Positions 1 through 11,600 of a stretch of 64,000 nucleotides of DNA are shown piece by piece. Both the position numbers and the translations under genes were made by a program. The first letter of the stretch is position 1. The number at the start of each line of letters is the position of its first letter. The notes beneath the pieces are model-generated. The model saw only the letters and a list, made by a program, of their open reading frames with translations. It had not been told where the DNA came from and searched no databases. This stretch comes from Beroe forskalii (Eukaryota > Ctenophora > Nuda > Beroida > Beroidae). Location: assembly GCA_011033025.1 (NCBI GenBank), contig WFMF01000044.1, positions 682,001-746,000 on the forward strand. Direction: 5' to 3'.

Positions 1-1240
1 AAGTGTCTTTGGTTACCAAGGTAACAATGTAACTGGTTGCTGTTTATTCATGATAACAAGAATCATGGTTCTCACTGTCACAGGGTACAACACTCAGTAC
101 TGACGACTTACGGTAATATTGTACTGACGACTTACGGTACTGACGACTTACGGCAATATTGATAAATTATTTGTTACTTCTCTAGATCCAAAAATTTTGG
201 GAATGTTTAACAGAAATTTTAACCGTTTTTCCAATCATAAGTCAGTATTGAGTGTCACAGAATAAAACTAAATTACCAACGCACGACCGCCGTTGCTAGA
301 TAATGTTAATAATAAGGCTAATTCTCTGGACTGGTGTGCAAGACGCGTCGTGCAGATAACATCATTCAATATACATTAACTCTAACTAAATTCACAGGGA
401 TAGATCCGTTATAAGGGTCGGAAATACGTATAGAAAATATGGGTAAAAGAAAGACGCGGTGAAGCAGGAAAAATATTATCAGGTATTGCTCGCTTAAAAA
501 TTAAGAGAACAATCAGTTTTTTAAATAAGAAACCGTCTATAAGAAACTTAGCCAAGGATTTTCGAAACTTTAAGAAACTTAACCTAGAATTTTTGATAAT
601 TATGTCCGATAAGGTATAAAAAAACTGATTAAGAAACTTTCGAGCCGAAAATCAAGAATAAATAAGGAACTTTCAGCCTAGGATTTTAATGATAATTACT
701 TTTTTAATCAAAAAAGTTTTTTCATTAATTTTTTAGAAATTTATTAAAAAACTGATTGTAAACAATTTCAGCATCACCTAAGTTCACCACGGCCGGATAA
801 AAGTAATTTTCATATTTCATAAAACATAAACATTGAGCTCATAACACAGACAACTAAAGGAGCTGCGGGTTTTATAAATACAGATTTCGGTACAGATCAC
901 GGAATGAAATAAAAACACAAGAAAATATTTCTATACTCATGTTAATATATATCGCGTTCTATATCATAATTCGACACGACGAGACGAACTTTATAATATA
1001 AAAAGGGTTTGCTGTAGTAAAATACAAACGACGTAGACAACACTTCGAAATATACAGAACAATATAGAGACATAAAGTATCGGTTAGTAAAACGAGATGA
1101 CATCATATGTGAAGATTAGTATGGTGACCCAAAAGGGCAAAGGCGATACTTTTTCGTTTAATTTATTTGATATTATAAATTTAACGCAAATCATCTTGGC
1201 CCTTGTGGGCTACCATAGATATATCAGTTTACAGATCATA
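1..1240. other. AT-rich non-coding stretch downstream of the TGFBR3-like gene
   Basis: No gene is supported here. An 18-bp unit (tactgacgacttacggta-like) occurs three times at about 97-155, and a degenerate aagaaact-type repeat lies at 530-680. The rest is AT-rich and unremarkable. Confidence 0.6.
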
Positions 1241-1242
1241 AC

Positions 1243-1372
1243 GGTGACAGTTCGAACTGCAGTTTTGTGTGTGCGGCGTAAGACTAAGCTCGCGCGGCGT
1301 AGACATGTTACTAACACGCCGCAAAACTTACGTCGCGCACACAGAACTGCAGTTCGAACAGCAAACTGCCAC
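1243..1372. mobile_element. Small palindromic element (MITE-like), family A
   Basis: The ends are inverted copies with core cagttcgaactgcagtttt. The inner part repeats gcggcgtaa on both strands. A sibling lies at 5255-5355. No coding capacity, so non-autonomous. Confidence 0.6.
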
Positions 1373-1480
1373 TGAAGTATATAAATTAGCAGGAGGAATT
1401 TAGAGGAGTTTAACTTCAACTTCAAGAGATGGCGAGTTCTCGAAGTCGAACTCGTATCTTCGTAAAGTACGCACGTGCAG

Positions 1481-1654
1481 CGACCCTTTCATGCGCGGCG
1501 AATTACGACGCGCATTTGTTATATTTTGGGGCGCGTGAAGGTTCACAAACGTGTCTCACTGTGTCTTGCACAGAAAGTATATTTTAAATTTTTACGCTGT
1601 CACATGCCACAAATATTACGAATGCGTCGCCATACGCCGCGCATGAAAGGGTCG
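1481..1654. mobile_element. Small palindromic element (MITE-like), family B
   Basis: Terminal inverted repeats cgaccctttcatgcgcggcg and its complement bound about 174 bp. The arms also pair further in (cgacgcgcat / atgcgtcg). No coding capacity; only one copy recognised in the window. Confidence 0.55.
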
Positions 1655-2296
1655 AGACACCAATCTGTCTCACCCAGAGCAAATCAAGCTCATGTGGAAA
1701 CGGGCCAAGATGCACAGCCATTCACTATAAGTACTATCTCAGAAATGGAATGGACACCAATTTTCTCTACTTGTCACGCGCATCGTTACAATAAAACACG
1801 CCAATTTGACATCATTTAGTCGTGCGCATGACCTCTCTCACACAGGCTTAGGTCTCATTAAAAGTATTTGATTAGGGATTGCATGTGATTATCAAGGTAC
1901 TGGGGAGGGTTTGTTTCTGAAGGATGTTATCATTGGCCGCTAGTATTACTTTACCTAGAGGAGTTTGATGGTGCATTGGCCAATCACAATGCGAGCTAGC
2001 TGCGAACTCACCCTCTGATTGGTCGATGCTCAGTCACCCCAAATCTCCAGGAGGTAAACAAGCCACTGATTTAAAACCCATCCCGGACCTGATATATCTT
2101 TCCCTTTTTCGTTCTAGTAGATATATAAACATACTCTCTCGCGACTTTGTGACATATTTATCTGAAGGCTCTAACTCTGGAGGAGGTTTGTGTGAATGTC
2201 TGTTTGTTTGTGTGAGTATCTAGTGAGGAAGTGAGGAAGGGAGCAGAGAGGTGCAGGAAACCGCGGGGGAATATCTGAGGGTTTAAGACCCTCTGA
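1655..2296. other. Non-coding stretch with a diverged CCAAT-type palindrome
   Basis: No gene is supported. At about 1970-2032 an imperfect palindrome runs from cattggccaatca to ctgattggtcgatg. It resembles the arms of the 26.3-27.3 kb element. It may include the receptor gene's 3' untranslated region. Confidence 0.4.
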
Positions 2297-2649
2297 TTAT
2301 ATTCTTGATATATAAAATAAGAAGGCACGCAACCCTCCACATGACCCGCAGTAAAATCTGCCCCTCCCGCAGGTCACTACCTCACACGGGCTGGGAGAAT
2401 TCAGGGTCGGGAGGCCCCGTAGTTCGGTTAGGTGGTGTCCCTGCGGGCACACATCGTACAGTTTTAAGCTCTCGTACATGGTGTCCGAAACCGGACGGTT
2501 CTCGAACCGAAACACGTCGGTCGGCGGGAGTTTGTTACGCGACTTGCTGACGGAAACGCAGTGGATTGTGAAGACGGTGAGGATGATACCGAGGGCGAAG
2601 GAGCCGAGGGCGATGCCGATCAGGAGGCCGAGACTGATCGTGGTGCGAC
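2297..2649 (-). CDS. tgfbr3-like: TGFBR3-like terminal exon: membrane helix and cytoplasmic tail
   Basis: The acceptor tatattttcag joins in phase 1. The exon encodes a hydrophobic helix (ISLGLLIGIALGSFALGIIL), a basic stop-transfer patch (SKSRNK) and a tail with FRFENRPVSDTMYESLKLYD. The open frame stops at 2297. The last 30 or so residues (Cys/Gly-rich) look less like a conserved tail, so an unseen splice or an earlier functional end is possible. No vertebrate-like C-terminal PDZ motif is seen. Confidence 0.7.
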
Positions 2650-5600
2650 CTGAAAATATAAGCGAATGTTAACTCTGTTACCTCCAATGTTTAAATATGG
2701 CCATTAAATTCATTTTGATTAAATTAGAACCCCCTCATTCCCATTCACCTCGTGTGTTAGAAGCCCACTCACCTCGTGTGTTAGAACCCACTCACCTCGT
2801 GTTAGAACCCCACTCACCTCGTGTTAGAACCCCACTCACCTCGTGTGTTAGAACCCCACTCACCTCGTGTTAGAACCCCACTCACCTCGTGTGTTAGAAC
2901 CCCACTCACCTCGTGTTAGAACCCCACTCACCTCATGTGTTAGAACCTCATTCACCTCGTGTTAGAACCCCACTCACCTCGTGTTAGAACCCCCCTCACC
3001 TCGTGTGTTAGAACCCCACTCACCTCGTGTGTTAGAACCCACTCACCTCGTGTGTTAGAACCCACTCACCTCGTGTTAGAACCCCACTCACCTCGTGTTA
3101 GAACCCCTCTCACCTCGTGTGTTAGAACCCCACTCACCTCGTGTGTTAGAACCCACTCACCTCGTGTGTTAGAACCCCACTCACCTCGTGTTAGAACCCC
3201 ACTCACCTCGTGTTAGAACCCCACTCACCTCGTGTGTTAGAACCCACTCACCTCGTGTTAGAACCCCACTCACCTCGTGTGTTAGAACCCCTCTCACCTC
3301 GTGTGTTAGAACCCCGCTCACCTCGTGTGTTAGAACCTCACTCACCTCGTGTGTTAGAACCCCCCCCCACTCACCTCGTGTGTTAGAACCCCACTCACCC
3401 CGTATGTTAGAACCCCACTCACCTTGTGTGTTAGAACCCCTCATTACCACTCACCTCATATTAGAACCCCGCTCACCTCGTGTTAGAACCCCACTCACCT
3501 CGTGTGTTAGAACCCCACTCACCTCGTGTTAGAACCCCACTCACCTCGTGTGTTAGAACCCCACTCACCTCGTGTTTTAGAACCCCTCACTCCCCCACTC
3601 ATCTCGTGTGCTAGAACCCCACTCATCTCGTGTGTTAGAACCCCACTTACCTCGTGTGTTAGAACCCCACTCACCTCTTGTGTTAGAACCCCACTCACCT
3701 CGTGTGTTAGAACCCCCTCCTTCCCACTCACCTCGTGTGTTAGAACCCCACTCACCCCGTGTGTTAGAACCCCTCTAATTCCCACTCACCTCGTGTGTTA
3801 GAACCCCACTCACCTCGTGTGTTAGAACCCCACTCACCTCATGTGTTAGAACCCCCACACCTCGTGTGTTAGAACCCCACTCACCTCGTGTGTTAGAACC
3901 CACTCACCTCGTGTGTTAGAACCCCACTCACCTCGTGTTAGAACCCCACTCACCTCGTCTTAGAACCCCACTCACCTCGTGTGTTAGAACCCCACTCACA
4001 TCGTGTTAGAACCTCACTCACCTCGTGTGTTAGAAGCCCCGTCCTCCTCCCCAGTGCACGGAGACACCACCTGTCCTCCCTCACTCCGTCCTCCATTATC
4101 CAGATCCCCCACATGAGGGGATGGAGTGGTCGTGTTCTCCAGGTAAATGGGTCCTGCCATGATGTAGTCCCGTTCCAGGCCCGCTGGCAGCTCAGCGATG
4201 GTAGCTGGAGGGTCTCTCTTGCACATCTGGTACAAACTCGAGCACTGGGGAAATATGAAGGGTGAAGTCTTTTGATAATTAAATTAATACCAAATCGGCA
4301 ATATAAATCAAGTTGCGGAGTCTTATTGCAGGTGAAAATGATATCAAATTTTAGAAAGTACCCGGCTAAATCGAAGCTTAAATGTCTCCCAAAAGCCGGG
4401 ACCGGTATTGTGATCCATTATCTGGGGCCGGGGCCGTTATCTTTGAAACAAATTAACCGGGGCCGGGAAAAACGCGACGACTCCCGACCGAATCCGGGCC
4501 CGGTCGACCACTGGTTTACACACAGATGACATTGCTACCTACCATATACCTACCACGAGGAAAAAGTGGGGGGTGCGCCCCCTGCAGAACCCTGTACATG
4601 CATTTACCATGGATATCTCGGGTGTCATGACCTCACCCTAAAACCAACAACCCCACAGCAGAAGAAGTGGGGAGGGGGGTTGCAACCCCTCCAAAACCCC
4701 TTTACACGACTTACCATGGGTATATCAGGAGTCATGACCTTGGTGCACATGGACACCTTACAGTGCAGGAAGTAGTTATCTGAGTCAGGGAAGTAGTGTC
4801 GCATCTGGAACTTTATCTTCTGGGAGGGCTCGTCTCTAATTCCCACGTAGTTCTGGTTCATGAAGTGGATGGAGGAGTCCAGAGGACAGGTCTGCGAGGT
4901 AAAATATTACAATTGCAAGCGGGCAAGCCCCACCTCATTACATGTAGAATTATCTAATTGCAAATTTTTGGTAAAATAACCGTCCCACATGATATAAAAA
5001 ATAAAAAATAAAATAAAATAAAATAAAATAAAATAAAATAAAATAAAATAAAATAAAATAAAATAAATAAATAAAAAAAAAATAAAAATAAAAAAAAAAC
5101 TCAACCCATACTGAAATTCTTTGGAATATGGGAAAATGAATGCGATTATGAAATGGCAATTATGGAAAGTTTTATTCCCGTTTACTTCGCCTTTTATTGT
5201 GGACTTATTGACGTGCTGAGTTATCACTTTCGACGTGCTGAGTTATCACTCATGGTGACAGTTCGAACTGCAGTTTTATGTCCGCGGCGTAAAGACATAT
5301 AATTAAGCCGCGCAAACTTACGCCGCGCACACAAAACTGCAGTTCGAACTGTCACAGTTATTAAGATATTTCCTTGTGTTTCAAATTATTTGAATAATGA
5401 AATGTAACCTGGGTGATGAGAACATGGCGGTCCAGGATGTTATCCTTTGTGGGAGAGACGAAACACTCCTCAACAACTGCCGACATGTTAGGGTCTGTGA
5501 CTGAGGGGAGAGAGGGAGGTTAGGGTTATGGCCATCTTTAGGTCTAAAATAGGCCACCGCCAATTTGGCGCGCGCGCTTCGCATGGCCATAACTTTGTCA

Positions 5601-8600
5601 TTTTTCATCCCTTTTTGACTAACAAATGCACTAAAATGATCAGCTTGTCGAGACGAATCGAATGCAATCAAAAGCTAAGCACCATCTCCTTCCATTATAA
5701 TTTCGATTTTTGGACCACATTTTTCATTTTGCTCTGAGGCCTCACATGGGCAATGTTGGACCTATGGACTCAAGAATCAAGACCACCGTCAAAATGTTGG
5801 TACACGTCCAGGCCATCCTGGCCAACCCCTGTCCCAAATTCGTGTTTCCCAAAATATTAAGGTTACACGTTATTAAGTCCTTGGGCCTCAAAAAGAGCTT
5901 AATTTCATGTAGATAAATGAAATGTAACCTGTAGGTTCATTTTTCTGAATTTCCTGTTACAATAAAAGGCATATTTTATTTCCTGCGTAGTGTATTCCTA
6001 ATACATCTTATGACAACAAGAGGCGTATACATTACATATTATGACAGGCTTTTAATCTGATTACTGGGCCACACTCCGCAATTCTTGCCTGTCACTTTGT
6101 GTTACAAAAATGTTACATTAATCGGAGTGTACAATAAAATGTCATTAAGCTGAGCTGATTTCTGATTATTCCTACCATCATATTAGCGCGAAGAGGAAAT
6201 GTTTGTTGATCACATCATGAATATTTATTTTTCACGTTATGAATTAGCTATTATAAACTATGATGATGACGTCACAACTCAATGTCACATGTCAATGTTA
6301 GGCCCCGCCCGTATCTCATTAAGTCACCACGCTTTGTCCAGTTTTGATTGAGGAATTGCTATTTTTATATCTTGCTAAGAATAACAGGAATTATTCAATC
6401 GTGATTCCATGAAAATTACACTGAATGAAAAATTCTCGAGACAAAGCATTCCACAGACCTGTAACAAGGGCAATCTTTCAAAGCAAAAAGAAATAACTTC
6501 GAGATACTTTCGCGTAGAATAAATGTTGTCGTGGAAAAATATATACGAAAAGAATGAAAAGAAAAAGAAAGAATGCCACTCACTCTATTTCAATATACGA
6601 AATGAATAAAAAGAAAAAGAAAGAGTGCCACTCACTCTTTTTGAATATACCGGGTGGGCCAAAAAGAACGTTACAAAAGTAACGCGCTGTAACTATGGTT
6701 GTGTTTGGAGTTTCTTAATGAAACTTTGGGATGTCATAGGTATGTACCCTTAAAGCACAATTTAAGGGTACATTATGCAAGCTTGCATAGTTTTACATGT
6801 CCAAATATGGAGATAAGCACGGTGTTTGTTTACATTTCGTCTGCAGAGTGTATAAAAGCTTGCGTATACACGCTTTTTTGCGATACAAAAAGGCGCATAT
6901 CTCCGAGGTTTTTTGAGCAATCTTGATGAAACTTTCAGGATATTACGGGCAATATGTGGGCAATTTGATCCTGGAGTAGCTAACATTTTTGAGCCTCAGA
7001 AGCTGAGATATGGCAAATAAACCGGTTTTTCGTTGATAACTCGGGCATTTTTTGAGGTAGACATTTCAAATTTTTGGTGCAAAATTGTATCATACATACC
7101 TATGACATCCCAAAGTTTCATTAAGAAACTCCAAACACAACCATAGTTACAGCGCGTTACTTTTGTAACGTTCTTTTTGGCCCACCCGGTACGAAATGAA
7201 TAAAAAGAAAAGGAAAGCCCGTCATACTCACTCTCTTTGAGATCCGCTTTGAAGTACACGTAACCGTTGTCAGGGACTCTAAACTCATCAAACTGGGTTG
7301 TGTAGTCAGCATCCCCGAATATGGAGAGGTGGTACAGCGCGTCATTCGACGTGGTGGCTAGCTTCGTGACGTCATATATTCGACATTCTATCTCAATCTG
7401 AAGGATGTGTGAGTGTCATAGATTCGAAATTCTATCTCAATCTGAAGCAAGGGTGACGTCATAGATTCGACATTCTGTCTCAATCTGAAGGATGGGGTGA
7501 GTGTCATAGATTCGAAATTCTGTCTCAATCTGAAGCAAGGGTGACGTCATAGATTCGACATTCTGTCTCAATCTGAAGGATGGGGCGAGTGTCATAGATT
7601 CGACATTCTATCTCAATCTGAAGGATGGGTGAGTGTCATAGCTTCATAGATTCGAAATTCTATCTCAATCTGAAGGATGGGTGAGTGTCATAGATTCGAC
7701 ATTCTATCTCAATCTGAAGGATGGGGTGAGTGTCATAGATTCGACATTTTATCTCAATCTGAAGGATGGGGTGAGTGTCATAGATTCGACATTCTATATC
7801 AATCTGAAGGATGGGTGAGTGTCATAGATTCGACATTCTATCTCAATCTGAAGGATGGGCGAGTGTCATAGATTCGACATTCAATCTCAATCTGAAGGAG
7901 GGGTGAGTGTCATAGATTCGACATTCTATCTATCTGGCAGTCAAATCGATAAAAGTCTTGTGCCGTTAAGGTTTTGTAGCAAGGGTGCCTAAGGTGCGTT
8001 TAACAACTGGTCATTGATCTGCAAGGTAATACGCTACTGATACTGTGGAGCTATAGTAGATTGTTTTACTGTTAACTTGTTTACAAGGTGGAGGATTTGA
8101 TGTTCTGACTAGAGAGCGAGGAAGTTTAATGCAGTATTAACATCTATTTCGTAAAATCCTCGACTTCAAGGACAAGTCTAGCTTTTGAAAGTCTAGCAGC
8201 AGCAGCATCTGACGACAAGTAAATTAGTTGTCGAGTATAACAAACAGACCGTAGAGAAATAAATCCATCACGATCTGAAGAATTGCCCGGATACATCGGA
8301 CATTATATACCCAGCCAAACATAGTCCAGCTTGTAGACTGTAGAGCGATTAACACTCATTATACCCCTCCCAAGCTTGTTTTGGCGACCGTATAAGTTTG
8401 GTTATACGGTCTCCATTGAATTACAGTGCAAAAAAGCTGAAAATGAAATTTGATTTTATAAAGGAGCACTCAAAATCTACTTAAGCGTTGAATCCGGACG
8501 AGGGTCGTCAGACCATTGGAAAATATACTGTTGTTTGGTCATAGAATAGTCGGTCCTAGCTGTTTCCGGTCGGGGTATAATCCGGTTCCATGATCTCAGC

Positions 8601-11600
8601 TGTGACCGTATACCTTCGATAATGAACTCGGCACGCCTCGTCCATTATCCACCTTACACAGTCTCGGCTGTCGCCTCGACCATGTAAGTTGCGGTATACG
8701 GTCACCACTTCGACATGTAACCGCTTAGTATATTACACACAGTATATTACACATGTACTGTCTATAACTAACTAAACTAACTTAACTGAGAGTGCGTTTA
8801 CGGTATTATGGACTTATGGTGCATTTAGGGTGCATCGGTCGACTGGTCATTAACCAGAGAAGCTTCATTATAAGGCAGAGTGAAATTTAAAGTGCTTTTA
8901 GATGTTCAAAAGCAGTTATGAAGGGGAGGGTTCAAACCAACATGGGTCCGATCATGAAAGGGTTAATGATATATCATGGAGAACGATGAAATCTTTAGAT
9001 GGTTCTGCAATATTGATAGATTCCCCCGTACCTGACTACTCCTCCCATCGTTGAGTACCACAGCTAGACTAGCTCGGTAGACACTCGAGTATTCCAGGTG
9101 TTCGGCTGTGTGCCCGCACTCCTCATACCCGCTCAACAATGTTCCCTGGGCAAACACAGGGGGTTAATTTCAACATACCCGCTCAGCAACGTTCCCTGGG
9201 CAAACAAAGGGGGTTAAATTCATAACACCAAGGGCAAACACAGGGGATTAGTTTCAACACTTAACAATATTCCCTGGGCAAACACAGCAGGGGGTTAATT
9301 TCAACACTTAGCAACGTTCCCTGGGCAAACGCAGGGGGTTAATTTCATAACACCAGGGGGTTAATTTCAACACCAGAGGAATATTTTCAACACTTAGCAA
9401 CGTTCCCTGGGCAAACACAGGGGGTTAATTTCAGCACCAGGGGGTTAATTTCAACACCAAGGGGTTAATTTCCAACACGAATGGGTTAATTTCACAACAC
9501 CAGGGGGTTAATTTCAACACCATGGGGTTAATTTAAAACATGTATTCTCATTTTCATATGTTGATGTTAGAATACCAGTGCAGGTTACAGTCCAATTGCT
9601 AATTTTCAAAAACCAAGAAGCGAATACACTGCAACAATCATACAATAAGGTACGGCTCGTAAATCCTTTACAGATTATGACAAAATCGTTGCGTATGCAC
9701 CTGAAAAAAACAAAAACACTTATTCGTCCAATCACTCCAAATGCATAATATTACGAATATTATCAATTCGGAGTGAATCGGCGAAAAACATGTTTTTTTT
9801 TGAAAATCCCTAGTATTTATATATCCGATATTTCAGTTAAGAGTTTTTAAACATCCCTTGTATTTACCTGAGCTCCTATAGCCTGCATGCCGCAGCTGTC
9901 CGGGTCGGGTGCGGCAGCGAAGTAGACATCCTCCACGTACAGAGAATCAAGGAGGAGGAGGGCCACGAGACTGTCACTTTGGACTTGTAGCAGTTCACCT
10001 GTAGATCGTGGTGGTGTTATGTCCGGAGACTCGGAGGAAATTGGTTGACAGGTACCAAGATAAAGCAAACCATAATTTGGCCTGATCTGCTATATCGATG
10101 GTACAACATAACACCACCCGGACAAAACGCCAATACAACCGGATATAACACCATCTTAGAGTGGAAATTGCGTGTTATGTCCAGGTGGTATGTCCGGGTG
10201 GTTTGATGTCAATATGTCCTGGTGGTGTTATGTCCAGGCGGTGCTATGTCCAGGTGGTGTATGCTATGTCCAGATGGTGCTATGTTAAAGTGGTGTTATG
10301 TCCAGGTGGTGTTATGTCCGGGTGGTGCTATGTCCAGGTGGTGTTATGTCCGGGTGGTGTTATGTCCCGGTAGTGTTATGTCCGGGTGGTGCTATGTCCA
10401 GGTGGTGTTATGTCCGGGTAGTGTTATGTCCGGGTGGTGTTATGTCCCGGTAGTGTTATGTCCGGGTGGTGGCATGTCCGGGTGGTGCTATGTCCGGGAG
10501 GTGTTATGTCCGGGTGGTGCTATGTCCGTAACTCACCGTTTTCTGCCCGTCCACACTTGCAATTATCTCCTCTACGTCGGGCAGTGGGTCTGTCATGGGC
10601 TGCTCGGTGGTGTTTCCTCCATTACTGTGAAGCAGGACCTCTGGCACTTCTATCACAATGTGGTTAGCCATCTCTGCCTTCGTGTACGACGCCACCTGAG
10701 ATGGTTATTCAGTAATTTGGCTTAACTGGACATTTGGCCTAACTCATGTACAGACTTCGAAGGTGTCTCATATCTGATTAGGTGGGGATAATGTTATCAA
10801 TTCACCACTGGTGAATTGAAGACACTAATCACCACTTTTAATCGTGTCAAAAATGACATCATCAATTCACCACTTGGAACATGATAATGACATCTCTCAG
10901 CGGATTATGTTGAGCGGGAAACTACATGCAGCACGAGCATGTCAGAAGACATTCAGAGCTTGTAATTTCAACAGCTACTTATGCTAAATATCGATCATTA
11001 AGAAGTTCAAAACTTACACACCATCTATTATAGTTCGCCAATCATGTCGTGGTATATTTTTGTACATACTTACATACATACATTTTATTTAGTAAGTGTT
11101 TTGAGCATGAATGTACTATGAAATGTACTACTGATGTAATGTAAAATGTACTATAAATATGCTATAAAAAAGAATGTAAAAGCACGTACCACTCCGTATT
11201 TCTTGGAGACGTAGCCGATGAAGGCCTGCGGTTCCAGCGCAGGGAACCCACCCATCCCCACTGTATTGAAGCGCAGGTTGGACTGTGTCGTAGTTTCAGA
11301 GTTACCATTCGTCTGAAAGGAATATACATGTAAGGAATTTCTGGAAAAAGTTCGTGCAGTACATGAGAAGTTGGCACTGCAGTGTGATCAATGAAGAATG
11401 TAAAACCCTGGTAATGACATCAGCGACCGCCGGCAATTAGCAGTGTACAAAGTAGCGGTAAAGGCCTGTACATACAGCTGCGGTGTGGTGAAGTTTGGCT
11501 GTCATCAGACACACAAAGCGTCCAATCTAGACAACTTCCGATACATTTCATACACATTGGTGCAAATCATCACTAAAAATATTTCGCAGAGCACGCGTCA

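Noticed and set aside
2959-3801. Several open frames of 85-114 codons on both strands
   Set aside because: They are products of the 19-24-bp minisatellite, which is free of stops in most frames.
2720-4040. CRISPR-like array
   Set aside because: Units are contiguous without unique spacers and the DNA is eukaryotic; it is a minisatellite.
10161-10725. Plus-strand frame of 167 codons (MVLCPGGAMSRW repeats)
   Set aside because: Read-through of the intronic minisatellite, opposite to a well-supported receptor exon.
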